From assembly GCF_039521925.1 (NCBI RefSeq), contig NZ_BAAACY010000063.1:10526-74525 (forward strand): 64,000 nt of DNA, written 5' to 3'. Shown one piece after another: positions 43,091 through 52,041 of this stretch. Position 1 is the first letter of the stretch. Every line of letters begins with the position of its first letter. Below the pieces are notes generated by a model. That model did not search any database and was not told where the DNA came from. It saw nothing but the letters and a program-made list of their open reading frames with translations. Made by a program: the position numbers and the translations under genes. The stretch comes from Virgibacillus salarius. GTDB lineage: Bacteria > Bacillota > Bacilli > Bacillales > Amphibacillaceae.

Positions 43091-43181
43091 AATGAAGTCA
43101 GCAGTCGCCCCCACTTAACCATATTGGTTTCACTTTCTTATATTGAAGTGAGAGTCTTACTGCCAACTATCTGCGAGATTT
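43091..43181 (+). repeat. Repeat A, copy 9 (second hairpin only)
   Basis: GCAGTCGCCCCCACTT...CATATTGGTTTCACTTT...GAAGTGAGAGTCTTACTGCC and an end TATCTGCGAGAT. The left half is absent. Confidence 0.85.
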
Positions 43182-43209
43182 AATACTCATATTAAATAGT
43201 GCCTACATG

Positions 43210-44829
43210 TTAGGCGCTTGCCTCAGTATTTTGATAAATCGTGTTTCCTTCCTTAATAGTCTCTACTACGTTAATGTTATGAATCGCCTCTTTATCTATC
43301 GTGAGCGGGTTCTGATCCAATATTACTAAATCTGCATATTTTCCGACGGCAATGCTCCCTTTTGTATCCTCCTCAAAATATTGATACGCCGCATTGATGG
43401 TAACGGCTTGTAACGCTTCGTAAACAGTAACACATTCCTCTTCTCCAATTCGCCGACCACTTCTAGTTTTACGATTCACAGCACACCAAATGGCATGAAG
43501 CATGTCAGGTTTAACAACAGGGGAGTCCTGATGAAAATTAACAGCCAATCCTTTATCGAAGGCTGTTTTTGCTGGACTAATTCTGCTACCTCGTTCTTCC
43601 CCTAAGTTTTTGAGGTGTACATCTCCCCAGTAGAAGGTGTGCACATTGAAAATCGACGGAATCATATTTAATTCAACCATTTTGTCCAATTGATCACTAC
43701 GTACAGTTTGACAATGAATCATTACTGGACGCAGCTTGTGTTTATTCGGATTAGCTGCGTCTTTTAAGGATTCCTCATAGCTTCGTAGTAACTGATCCGA
43801 TGCGGCATCTCCATTACAGTGTGTCAGTAATTGAACATCATCATTAAGCGCAGTTAAAACAAATTTCTTTACCTCTTCATCTTGGAACCACGCATACCCT
43901 CTGTAATCCGTTTCTCCTTCATATGGTTCCGTTAACCAAGCTGTTTTTCCTTGTGGAGAACCGTCCAAAAAAAGCTTATATCCTCCAAGTTTAAACCGAT
44001 TGCTGTACTTTTTAGCATACCTTTCGTATTGTTGTAGCAATTCTGTTGGTGCTTCCATTACTAATGGATAGGCAACGATATCTATCATGAGCTTGTTCTG
44101 ATCTGCTAAGGTATGGAAAAGCTGCATCATTTCTTTACTTGTAGCACCGTCCTGGCAAGTCGTAATCCCATTTTTAATATATATTTCTTGACCTTGCTGC
44201 ATCATCGCTGCAAAATTTGTCCCAATATCACTTACTACCTCTTCTCGGATAGCCATCATACTTGCTTCTTCTAAATATCCATTGGGCTCTAGTGATCCTC
44301 TTACTCTACCAATCTTACCGCCTTCATGATCTTTCGTATTTTCATCAATTCCAGCAAACTGTAAGGCCATGTCATTGACACAACCCATATGAGCAGATGT
44401 ATGCATGACGATAACCATTCTATCCATCGACACTTGATTAAGTATTTCTTTGGTTGGATGCTGCTTTTCTTGTAATACATTATGGTCGTAACCAAAACCA
44501 ATAACTGGATCGGTATCTCTCAATTGCTTCTCTTCTATATAAGACTTTAATGCGGTCACAATCTCATCGAAATTGTTACATGTACTTAAATCACACAAAG
44601 CTGCAACAGGACCAACCATCGAAACATGGCTATGAGGATCAATAAAGGAAGGTAACAACGTATGACCTTGTAAATTATGTTTTTCAATGTTGCCATTGTG
44701 TAATAGGGATTCAAACTTAGCTAACGAACCAAGGTCTTGAATGACACCTTTCTCTACCAATACAGCTTCGACTGATTCCTTGTCTTTTTCCATCGTGATA
44801 ATTTCTCCACCATAATATAGCTTTTTCAT
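43210..44829 (-). CDS. Metal-dependent amidohydrolase, YtcJ-like
   Basis: A 539-aa TIM-barrel amidohydrolase of the YtcJ/ExoIII-like group: LLPSFIDPHSHVSMVG (metal His-x-His), GGYKLFLDGSPQGKTAWLTEPY, LLTHCNGDAASDQLL, MIHCQTV and GKYADLVILDQNPLTID at the C-terminus. It has no signal peptide. The substrate class (N-substituted amide or similar) cannot be read from sequence. ATG with an AAGGATAG site. Confidence 0.85.
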   Translation of the reverse strand: MKKLYYGGEIITMEKDKESVEAVLVEKGVIQDLGSLAKFESLLHNGNIEKHNLQGHTLLPSFIDPHSHVSMVGPVAALCDLSTCNNFDEIVTALKSYIEEKQLRDTDPVIGFGYDHNVLQEKQHPTKEILNQVSMDRMVIVMHTSAHMGCVNDMALQFAGIDENTKDHEGGKIGRVRGSLEPNGYLEEASMMAIREEVVSDIGTNFAAMMQQGQEIYIKNGITTCQDGATSKEMMQLFHTLADQNKLMIDIVAYPLVMEAPTELLQQYERYAKKYSNRFKLGGYKLFLDGSPQGKTAWLTEPYEGETDYRGYAWFQDEEVKKFVLTALNDDVQLLTHCNGDAASDQLLRSYEESLKDAANPNKHKLRPVMIHCQTVRSDQLDKMVELNMIPSIFNVHTFYWGDVHLKNLGEERGSRISPAKTAFDKGLAVNFHQDSPVVKPDMLHAIWCAVNRKTRSGRRIGEEECVTVYEALQAVTINAAYQYFEEDTKGSIAVGKYADLVILDQNPLTIDKEAIHNINVVETIKEGNTIYQNTEASA

Positions 44830-45000
44830 TGTAATTCACCTATCCTTTTAAAAATAGGGAGTTTCTGCCCATCCCCTTGAAAAGGTGGAAGAAGGAACGT
44901 TTGATTAACAAATCTTTCAAAAAAATGAGTGCCTGGATTTTTCCACAAAGGGCCCATTTACTATCAAGAAAACAATAAACATTGACTTGTAAAAGAAGGT

Positions 45001-45165
45001 TTAACTAGTCCTTTGTCTTTCTTCCACCATCTTTTTTAATTCTTCTTGTCCGTTTCTAACAGATTCAATTTCTTTTATCGTTTTCAATTTTTCTGCTATA
45101 GGTTTCAATACTTCTTGAAGTATTCCTTGAAAGCACAGCGCCTTTTCATCTTCTTTTATTTGCAT
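45001..45165 (-). CDS. Possible 54-aa coiled-coil small protein
   Basis: The frame MQIKEDEKALC...LQEVLKPIAEKLKTIKEIESV...EELKKMVEERQRTS is a clean amphipathic helix pattern in a region otherwise without a gene. GGAGGA directly abuts the ATG, which is too close for a normal start, so the call is weak. No family recognised. Confidence 0.3.
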   Translation of the reverse strand: MQIKEDEKALCFQGILQEVLKPIAEKLKTIKEIESVRNGQEELKKMVEERQRTS

Positions 45166-45231
45166 TCCTCCATTTTATCGCGTCTAATTCAATAAAGCGA
45201 GCGTTTCAAACTTATGATTCCTCGATAGTAT

Positions 45232-45430
45232 TTAAATAACATACAAAAGAAGTAACGTTTTGGTGTTCCTGCGTAAATTATCTACATGTTCCCTCATCGC
45301 GTGAACTTCACGATTCTGTACTGCGTGGATAAACGTGATTTCACATCCTGCTTGGTTTTCAACCAATGTATTCAGTATACTCATCATCGGTGTAATTCTT
45401 CCGCAAGTATCTCTCGGGATCAATATAATT
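45232..45430 (-). pseudogene. Flavohaemoglobin (hmp) fragment
   Basis: GRITPMMSILNTLVENQ and EITFIHAVQNREVHAMREHVDNL match the NAD-binding part of flavohaemoprotein Hmp (G.G.TPM.SML.TL and FIH...N...HA). The globin and FAD domains are absent and the frame starts and ends abruptly. This is a remnant of a nitric-oxide dioxygenase gene. Confidence 0.75.
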
Positions 45431-45474
45431 AATGCATACACCTCAGTTGAAATTGCACGTCAGGCTGAAAGGAC

Positions 45475-45510
45475 ACTTAAAGGGCATCTGTACTACAATG
45501 CCCTTTAAGT
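45475..45510. terminator. Perfect 13-bp hairpin, probable terminator
   Basis: ACTTAAAGGGCAT / ATGCCCTTTAAGT with a 10-base loop. Its T-rich right arm suits the plus strand, its A-rich left arm the minus strand. No intact gene adjoins it on the plus side. Confidence 0.65.
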
Positions 45511-45795
45511 TACCCACTCTACTCCATTATAGGTTGGGGAAAGAGAGAATGGATATTCTGGGGAAAGGAGCTGTACATTACTTCCCTTTAGTACCAATAA
45601 CATACTTAAAAATTATTACATTTTAGAGAATGTCCTTGCTGGAAATTACGAAATTTTTTTAATTCTATCATTCTTTCAACAAAGAAAAACCGCATGTAAC
45701 AATGCGATCGACAGCAAAAAATAATTCTAAAATATTTTCATGATCATGTTTCCCTTTTGTAATATTTCTTTTTACCCTGTTTATGGTGACATCAA
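45511..45795. other. Intergenic, no gene recognised
   Basis: A short frame (GKERMDILGKGAVHYFPL) near 45540-45590 has no start or family. Otherwise nothing is seen apart from the 3' flank of the next minus-strand gene. Confidence 0.3.
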
Positions 45796-48117
45796 TTATT
45801 TTGGCAGGAATAGAATAGCATCACCAATATCTCTTTCACCTGAATTATCGGAAGGATGGTTAATTAATTGACTTCCAACTGTCATTGTTGTGGATCCTCC
45901 ACCATCAAGATTCATTGCTTCATAAGCACCCAAGCTTTTCATAAGCTTTGCCGACTCTTCAAAGGTTACTCCAACACTATTCATTGGATCCCTACCATCT
46001 ACAGTTACAAAGATTATATTACCATTTGCTTTAATGCCAGCAAGTGTTCTAGGGTGGCGGCTTTTAACAAAACTATTGAAAAAGTCTTCGCTCCAACGAA
46101 ACCCTTCTTCTTCTGAGTGAATATCTATTTTTCCGTCATCCAGAATGCGTGGTCCTCCATTTATAATACTAGTGTACCTTTTGGCTGGCACCGATTTCCC
46201 ATCTAATGATAAATGAGTTTCAACTTCGATTGACATACCGATCTGAGCATTTTGGCTTAACCATTTTATAGTGTCTCCAGTGGCAGCAAGCACTGCCCCA
46301 TTTACTGGGATATTGCCACCTCTATTATGACGAATATCCGTTACCTTCCCTTTTGCATCTAAAACAACCTCTAAGCCATTTCCTGCCGGCGTCTCATCTC
46401 CAAAAATGGGTTTAAACAAAATTAGTTCGTCATCATCTGTACATGTGACATCGTGTTTTGGATCTTCTTTTCGTTCGTCCTCTGAAGTACCACCACAACT
46501 ACGGATCAACCCTGGCTTTCTATTCAGACCATCTATAATTGATTTTTCCCCATTTGAGGAGATAGCTTTTAAATCTGTTTCCACATTTGCAATAGAGGCC
46601 TTGTTTTCACTCAAGTCTGAAAACAATAAACTCGTTCTATCCCCTACTGATTCACTAACAACTTCCCCATTCACCATTGAAACACCTGCTAAATCACCTG
46701 GTGTCCCATCGTTTGCTCCTACAACAAAGTATCCCCCGTTCACAGCAGCAAGTGAATTCATGCGTTGCGATATACTTGTCAATTGTTCCTTCCCCTTAAC
46801 CACATCATTGGATAAAAATGACCTAATTTCACCTTTAAATTTATCTGGATTGACTTCTAAAACATCAATATTCCACGGACCTGTGTTTTGAACCCCATTA
46901 TTTTCAGTTGGGTTCCCACGGTCAATATGTGTATGTGATAGGCCAGGTGCAATTTCCTTCTTTTCACGAGATTCTTCCAACCATGGATCCCCTAAATCCA
47001 ACCTTTGCCACTTGTTTATAAGATAAGCCGCATCCCTTTTGAGCTTCTGATATACCTCATCAGAAATTAATTGATTCTTTTTCTGCTGATTAATCAATGT
47101 TTGAAATCCATTCAGATGCTTGACGACTTTTTGAGGCAAATTTTTACCCTCAAAATGACTGACCGTTTTCAGATGCATGATTAAAGAATGAACTGCGCGC
47201 TTATTTGTGATTAAACCTGTTTCTTCAAAGTATTCTATTAGTTTTGTCATCCCATCTGCATGAAGCGGATTCTCTCCTGGTTTAATCGTAATATCTGCTA
47301 CTAAAGGAAGATGATCAGATGCCAATGAGTGAATTACCTGACTGGAACTGACATTTAGTCTTGGAGATGTTAAAACATAATCGATTCTTTTTGTAGGGGA
47401 ATCCGCCGGATACGTATATCCAAAGCCATCGTCATTAACAGACCAGACATCTGTATAAATTTGAAAAAGTGATTGCATTTCAGTTGCATTAGGCGTGGCA
47501 TTTAAATCACCCACCAATACGTTATTATTATGCCTAGAAGTAATTTCCACTATGTCCTCTACTTGCCTTGCACGTACATTAGAACTCAAATGTGAGGTAT
47601 GTGTTACATAGAACCATACTTCTCCCCCAGCAACGTATACTTGTGCTTCCAATAGCCCTCTTTGCTCCTCATCATCTGTCAATTTCGTTAACTTGTAGTT
47701 TTTTGAATCAAGAATAGGATATTTGCTTAATATCGCTGTTCCATATTGGTGATTATGAGCCTGTCCTTCTTCAGGTGGATAGTTAAGATTGGGACCAAAA
47801 ACGTAATGCATATCTAACATTTCAGCGAGCTCTTTAGCCTGATTTTTAAAGTCACTTCTCTCTGACCAATGATTATCTACTTCCTGAAGACCGATGATAT
47901 CCGCATTAGACTGACGAATTTGTTCCGCTATTCGTTCTAAATCCAATTTACCATCCATTCCCTCTCCATGGCGAATGTTGTACGTCATTACTTTCATTTG
48001 TAAAGACTTTTCTCCCAAATCCGAAGAGGAATTCTCCGCTGCCACCATACTTCCATACATAGCTATAGACAACGATAGTAAAACGATCGCAAACAGAACT
48101 ATAACTGATCTTTTAAT
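45796..48117 (-). CDS. Secreted three-domain protein: EEP nuclease/phosphatase, FIMAH and phosphodiester glycosidase, ATT start
   Basis: About 773 aa. From an ATT codon at 48117 the frame gives a signal peptide, (M)KRSVIVLFAIVLLSLSIAMYG up to VAAENSS. Next is an endonuclease/exonuclease/phosphatase domain (MTYNIRHGEGMDG, IIGLQEVDNHW, VGDLNATPN, SDHLPLVADI). A FIMAH helical module (LIEYFEETGLITNKRAVHSL) follows, then a C-terminal phosphodiester glycosidase (NAGPA) domain (AAVNGGYFV, NLDGGGSTTM). AGGAGGG lies 7 bases before the ATT. Standard starts begin only at TTG 48072, inside the hydrophobic core. It probably acts on extracellular nucleic acid or phosphodiester-capped glycans. Confidence 0.88.
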   Translation of the reverse strand: MKRSVIVLFAIVLLSLSIAMYGSMVAAENSSSDLGEKSLQMKVMTYNIRHGEGMDGKLDLERIAEQIRQSNADIIGLQEVDNHWSERSDFKNQAKELAEMLDMHYVFGPNLNYPPEEGQAHNHQYGTAILSKYPILDSKNYKLTKLTDDEEQRGLLEAQVYVAGGEVWFYVTHTSHLSSNVRARQVEDIVEITSRHNNNVLVGDLNATPNATEMQSLFQIYTDVWSVNDDGFGYTYPADSPTKRIDYVLTSPRLNVSSSQVIHSLASDHLPLVADITIKPGENPLHADGMTKLIEYFEETGLITNKRAVHSLIMHLKTVSHFEGKNLPQKVVKHLNGFQTLINQQKKNQLISDEVYQKLKRDAAYLINKWQRLDLGDPWLEESREKKEIAPGLSHTHIDRGNPTENNGVQNTGPWNIDVLEVNPDKFKGEIRSFLSNDVVKGKEQLTSISQRMNSLAAVNGGYFVVGANDGTPGDLAGVSMVNGEVVSESVGDRTSLLFSDLSENKASIANVETDLKAISSNGEKSIIDGLNRKPGLIRSCGGTSEDERKEDPKHDVTCTDDDELILFKPIFGDETPAGNGLEVVLDAKGKVTDIRHNRGGNIPVNGAVLAATGDTIKWLSQNAQIGMSIEVETHLSLDGKSVPAKRYTSIINGGPRILDDGKIDIHSEEEGFRWSEDFFNSFVKSRHPRTLAGIKANGNIIFVTVDGRDPMNSVGVTFEESAKLMKSLGAYEAMNLDGGGSTTMTVGSQLINHPSDNSGERDIGDAILFLPK

Positions 48118-48469
48118 GTTTCTCCCTCCTAAAAAAATAGTTGAATTATAGCTAAACCTCAGATTTCACAATGTGAGATTTACACCTAGATTGGGGTTCT
48201 TTATATAATTAATATTTATTGCTTCATAAGTTATTCGTTAATCAACGTTAACTTTTTATTAATTCTCGCAGAAAACGAACTCCATAAAATCCGCTCCATC
48301 GTTTCTCCATACTTTTAAGTAATTCAGCAATCTCTATTATTATGCATCATAACGCTTTGACAGTTTCTCCTGATGGGCATGGAACATGTGCTTAGTGCGG
48401 TGATAAAGTTTACTGCCGGAATGGGTTATTAGACGGAATTATTCAAAATGACTATACGCTTATATGCTT
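48118..48469. other. Intergenic region, divergent promoters presumed
   Basis: AT-rich sequence between the divergent three-domain gene and the small membrane protein. A GTTATTCGTTAATCAACGTTAAC stretch holds overlapping half-palindromes. No gene or clear promoter is assigned. Confidence 0.3.
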
Positions 48470-48502
48470 TTCTTGCCTTACTGCCAGTTATATTTAGGAT
48501 AA
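48470..48502 (+). repeat. Repeat A, copy 10 (right end only)
   Basis: CCTTACTGCCAGTTATATTT then AGGATAAA. It lies immediately before the ribosome-site region of the next gene. Confidence 0.75.
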
Positions 48503-48538
48503 ATGGTGATACAATATGCAAAGGGAGGGAAATACAAA

Positions 48539-48877
48539 ATGGAATTCGAATTTGGGAATGCTGCTATTATTCTACCCCCTTTACACATTACCATTATGGC
48601 AGTAATCATTATTTTCTTTTTAGTAAGGTGGAGTAAGCAATTAGAAACACGACGTTTTACGATTTTCTTTTACTTTCTAATAAGTACAAACATTGCTCCG
48701 TTTTATTCTCATACTAACGAGCAGGGAAGCTTTGAGCTATGGATTCCCTTAGGGTCTATAGTAATTTTCCTGTACTTGTTTCACAGCAAAGGAAGAAACC
48801 ATCCTTCTAAAATAAAAGCAAGCATTCTAGGGCTTTCCATAGCTTTATATCAATTGATTCTTCAATATGTTGGGTAA
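48539..48877 (+). CDS. Small membrane protein of unknown function
   Basis: A 112-aa protein with three to four hydrophobic helices (about 8-27, 38-55, 63-80, 93-110). The ATG at 48539 is chosen because GGGAGGG lies 8 bases before it; the frame's earlier GTG has no such site. Family not recognised. Confidence 0.55.
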   Translation: MEFEFGNAAIILPPLHITIMAVIIIFFLVRWSKQLETRRFTIFFYFLISTNIAPFYSHTNEQGSFELWIPLGSIVIFLYLFHSKGRNHPSKIKASILGLSIALYQLILQYVG

Positions 48878-49063
48878 TTCTTCGATTCTATTAAAGGGAT
48901 AAGCTATTCTTGAATAAGAAGGAGCTTTCTGAATTAGTCAGAATAGGGAAAAGGAAATTTTCTAATGCTTTGCTTATACAATCTGTTTATAATTTACTAC
49001 AACAAAAAATGGTTAAACCCCTCCCTTAAACGGAGCTGTTGAAGTGAATATTTTATTGATATG
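48878..49063. other. Intergenic, nothing recognised
   Basis: Short AT-rich stretch before two repeat A copies. It has no open frame of note. Confidence 0.3.
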
Positions 49064-49241
49064 ATAAAGGGAAACTTTAATCAGAATGGGGATTGGTTTA
49101 TCCCGCCACTAATTGTTCGTACCTCAAGGGTATGACTTATAGGCTTTGGACATTTACTGACAGTTGATCCCCACTTTTCCATATTGGTTACTCTTTATTG
49201 CTTGGAGTGGGGGGCTTACTGCCACTTATATGTGGGATAAG
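49064..49241 (+). repeat. Repeat A, copy 11
   Basis: ATAAAG, GGAAACTTTAATCAGAATGG, GTACCTCAAGGGTATGAC, a shortened middle, CCCCACTTTTCCATATTGG, GAGTGGGGGGCTTACTGCC, ending TGTGGGATAAG. The right flank is ATAAGA. Confidence 0.9.
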
Positions 49242-49361
49242 AAGATGAGCTATAGAACATCTTCTAAAGCGATACTTCAAAGGTATCGCTTGTTTTAGTC
49301 TGGACTTTGGATGAAAAGCTCGAAATATTGACAGTTTAAAATTTATTTTTTCCTAAAAAGC

Positions 49362-49388
49362 GGAACTTTTCGGAATGTTATTCAGTCT
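49362..49388 (+). promoter_or_regulatory. Candidate ECF-type promoter of the sigma operon
   Basis: GGAAC (49362-49366), 16 bases, then CAGTCT (49383-49388) resembles the GGAAC/TGAAAC...CGTC promoters that ECF sigma factors use to transcribe their own operons. A repeat A copy of about 185 bases now separates it from the sigma gene. Confidence 0.45.
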
Positions 49389-49394
49389 GTATAT

Positions 49395-49582
49395 ATAAAG
49401 GGAAATTTCAATCCATTGTGGGAGTTATTTATCCCCCCACTGATTGTTCGTACCTCAAGGGTATGACCTATAGGCTTTGGAACCAATCGGACATTTACCG
49501 GCATTCGATTCCCCACTTCCATATTAGTTTCCCTTTATTGCTTGGGATCGGGGTCTGACTGCCAGTTATATGTGAGATAAAG
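49395..49582 (+). repeat. Repeat A, copy 12 (full length, flanked by ATAAAGGGA)
   Basis: Left flank ATAAAGGGA, AATTTCAATCCATTGTGGG, first hairpin, core GTACCTCAAGGGTATGACC, second hairpin CCCCACTTCC / GGATCGGGG, end TGTGAG, and a right flank again ATAAAGGGA. The right flank runs into the sigma gene's ribosome site. Confidence 0.92.
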
Positions 49583-49586
49583 GGAG

Positions 49587-50093
49587 GTGGTTGAAATCAG
49601 CCGTCTAAATGAAAAGGAAATATATGAAAGCCATTTTGAAAAGGTGTACAAAACAGCTTATTTTATTTTAAAAAACGAAGAACTAGCAAAAGATGCCACA
49701 CACGATACTTTTATAAAAGCGTTCAAACATTTGAACAAAATCAACCAGCATGCAAGAATTAATACTTGGATAACTACTATTGCTACACGTACAGCTATTG
49801 ATATCTATAATAAAAACAAAAAGCAAATAGCATATGAATTTAAAGAAGAAAACTATCTATCAAAGTCAGATGAGTTTAACGTTGAGATTGATGAGTTAGA
49901 AAATTATTTATACAACATTCCACCTGAACATAAACAAATATTGATTTTAAAATATATGGAAGAATTAACAGAGAAAGAAATTGCAAACCTTCTATCTATT
50001 AAACTAGGAACTGTGAAATCAAGAATATTTCGGGCAAAACAAAAATTATACGAACAGTATACGTTAGGAGGTGAAAATCGTGTTGGAGAATAA
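49587..50093 (+). CDS. ECF-type RNA polymerase sigma factor
   Basis: About 165-168 aa. Region 2: YESHFEKVYKTAYFILKNEELAKDATHDTFIKAFKHL, with INTWITTIATRTAIDIYNK. Region 4: IPPEHKQILILKYMEELTEKEIANLLSIKLGTVKSRIFRAKQKL. The best ribosome site (GGGAGG, 49582-49587) is 8 bases before an ATC at 49596, while the GTG at 49587 overlaps that site. The real start is therefore uncertain and possibly non-AUG. It overlaps the anti-sigma gene by 14 bases. Such pairs respond to envelope stress. Confidence 0.88.
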   Translation: MVEISRLNEKEIYESHFEKVYKTAYFILKNEELAKDATHDTFIKAFKHLNKINQHARINTWITTIATRTAIDIYNKNKKQIAYEFKEENYLSKSDEFNVEIDELENYLYNIPPEHKQILILKYMEELTEKEIANLLSIKLGTVKSRIFRAKQKLYEQYTLGGENRVGE

Positions 50094-50763
50094 TCAGAAT
50101 GAACAAAGGTTAAAGGAACACGTAACAAAGGAGATAGATTCGATTAGAGTGCCAACAGGATTGAAAGAAGAAATGTGGACACAGGTTCAGCCTGTACGTA
50201 AGAAGAGAAGAATACCTTCAAAAGTTCTTCCGTATATAGCTACGCTTGCATGTGTAGCCGTCTTAATTCCGCTTGGGTTAGCTGTATTACCTTTTAATTC
50301 GGAACCAACACCTAGTGACGTTGTAACAACTCAAGAAGAACAGATAAAGACAATAGAAACTGTATTACAGAATGCTCTTAATGGTCCAGATGCTGAATTG
50401 AAGCAAATATTTAATCGTGATACATCTATAGAAGACAGTATCCAATATGATAAAGAGCGTTTTAAAGAATATTTTGCCAATGATACAGCCTATATGGAAT
50501 TTGTAAATAGTTACGGTGCAGTTTTAATGATCATTCCTATACGAAACGAATACACGCTGCAAGTAAAAGATATCAAATTTGAAAAAACAGATTCTAAAGA
50601 GATTATTTATAACTTTTCAGTTGAGGTACTGTACCAAAAAGAGGGCAGTGAAAAATCAGACGTTGAAGTTGTCGATGGGCAAGCAAATCTTAATGAGGAC
50701 CATAAAATAGAACGAATATTAATCCGATTAAACGACTTATGGAATGCTATAGAAAAAAACTAA
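50080..50763 (+). CDS. Membrane anti-sigma factor-like protein
   Basis: A 227-aa single-pass protein: a cytoplasmic N-terminus (about 1-47), one helix (about 48-68, YIATLACVAVLIPLGLAVL) and an extracellular ~160-aa domain. The order sigma then TM protein, with overlapping genes, is typical for ECF anti-sigma factors. No zinc-binding HxxxCxxC motif is seen, so it belongs to another class. The GTG start at 50080 follows AGGAGG by 7 bases. Confidence 0.75.
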   Translation: MLENNQNEQRLKEHVTKEIDSIRVPTGLKEEMWTQVQPVRKKRRIPSKVLPYIATLACVAVLIPLGLAVLPFNSEPTPSDVVTTQEEQIKTIETVLQNALNGPDAELKQIFNRDTSIEDSIQYDKERFKEYFANDTAYMEFVNSYGAVLMIIPIRNEYTLQVKDIKFEKTDSKEIIYNFSVEVLYQKEGSEKSDVEVVDGQANLNEDHKIERILIRLNDLWNAIEKN

Positions 50764-50766
50764 TGT

Positions 50767-50797
50767 AAAGGCGATTTAGACCATCGTCTTTTTCTTT
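50767..50797 (+). terminator. Terminator of the sigma operon
   Basis: AGGCGAT / ATCGTCT stem (one G-U pair), 7-base loop, then TTTTTC. Confidence 0.75.
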
Positions 50798-50947
50798 ACT
50801 ACCGATAGTGGGTCGTTCACCCTTTTATACATGATAGTTGTTAATGAAAACTAAATCAGATGTACATTTAATAACAAAAAATTCTCTTTTGGTTTAATTC
50901 CTTTTCACAGTTTCTAACCCTACCATATTGATTAGGATTATATAAGT

Positions 50948-50980
50948 AAAACAAGCCCCTCGTGGAAGCTTGTTTTATTT
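50948..50980 (-). terminator. Terminator of the yitT-like gene
   Basis: AAAACAAGC / GCTTGTTTT arms with an 11-base loop at the 3' end of the minus-strand gene. Confidence 0.8.
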
Positions 50981-51831
50981 TAATTTGTACGAGTTCCACT
51001 AGTGACAAATCCTAGCTTCCCACCAACAACTTCTTTCACCTCATGAATGACAACAAAGGAACTTGGATCAATGGTTTGCACCTTCTTTTTGATTTTTAAA
51101 AGCTCCGTCTTTTTAATAACCGTATAGATAATTCTTTTATCTTTATTGACGTAGTATCCATATCCATAATAAATCGTGGCAGCATTACCAAATTCGTTTG
51201 TAATTACGTTAGAAATTTCTTCATATTTATCTGACATAATCGTCATCGCTTTCTTATTATGGAAACCTTCAATTACTTGATCCGCTATTTTTGTACACAA
51301 ATAGACAAATATAAAGCTATATAACATATTATTAATTCCAATAATAAATATGAAAGCTGCTATGATGATGCTATCCATATAAAATAGACTCTTAGAAAAG
51401 CTATATCCCTTTGTGTAATTTAATAAATATGCAAGAAGAGTTGTTCCACCGGTCGAGCCATCAGCGATGAAAATCAGACCTAAACCAGTCCCAAGTAATA
51501 ATGCGCCAAATACAATGCCTAACACCATATCTTCAATACCAAACGGAACAAAGCTTAGGATACCAAGAAATAAAGAACTCATGGCAACACCTAATATGGT
51601 ATAAAATATCGTTCTTTTCATTAAGAACTTATATGCGATCGCTATAAAAATAAGATTGATGATAAACGTACTTATACTTGTTGGGATCTGAAATAAATAG
51701 TATAGAATTAGAGACATACCAATTGTACTTCCATCACCTAATCTATTCGGAATAACAAAAAATTGAACGGATGCAGCAATCAGAAAAGATCCGACTATAA
51801 TTAGAAGCACATCTTTTATAATGTTTTTCAT
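50980..51831 (-). CDS. YitT-family membrane protein (DUF161 + DUF2179)
   Basis: A 283-aa protein: five or six membrane helices (DUF161: FLIAASVQFFVIPNRLGDGSTIGMSLIL, GLIFIADGSTGGTTLLAYLLNY) and a C-terminal DUF2179 domain (YEEISNVITNEFGNAATIYYGYGYY). The start at 51831 has GGGAGG 8 bases before it. The frame extends upstream into a repeat A copy but without a ribosome site. Members are very common in Bacilli; transport function unproven. Confidence 0.88.
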   Translation of the reverse strand: MKNIIKDVLLIIVGSFLIAASVQFFVIPNRLGDGSTIGMSLILYYLFQIPTSISTFIINLIFIAIAYKFLMKRTIFYTILGVAMSSLFLGILSFVPFGIEDMVLGIVFGALLLGTGLGLIFIADGSTGGTTLLAYLLNYTKGYSFSKSLFYMDSIIIAAFIFIIGINNMLYSFIFVYLCTKIADQVIEGFHNKKAMTIMSDKYEEISNVITNEFGNAATIYYGYGYYVNKDKRIIYTVIKKTELLKIKKKVQTIDPSSFVVIHEVKEVVGGKLGFVTSGTRTN

Positions 51832-51856
51832 ATAAATAACCTCCCTAGCCAAAAAA

Positions 51857-52041
51857 TTAAATGTAAACCTTCCATCAGTGGGAGCTTTGTTTATCCCCAT
51901 GGTTTGGTAGTACCACAAGGGTATGACCTAAAGGCCCTAGAACCAATCGGACATTTACTGGCAGTTGATCCCTACTCACCAATATTAGGTTCTCTTTATT
52001 GCTTGATGTGGGGTCTTACTGCCAGTTATATGCGGGATAAA
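51857..52041 (+). repeat. Repeat A, copy 13 (first of three in tandem)
   Basis: GTAAACCTTCCATCAGTGGG, core GTACCACAAGGGTATGACC, TAAAGGCCCTAGAACCAATCGGACATTT, CCCTACTCACC...TGATGTGGGGTCTTACTGCCAG, end GCGGGATAAA. It is continuous with copy 14. Confidence 0.9.
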
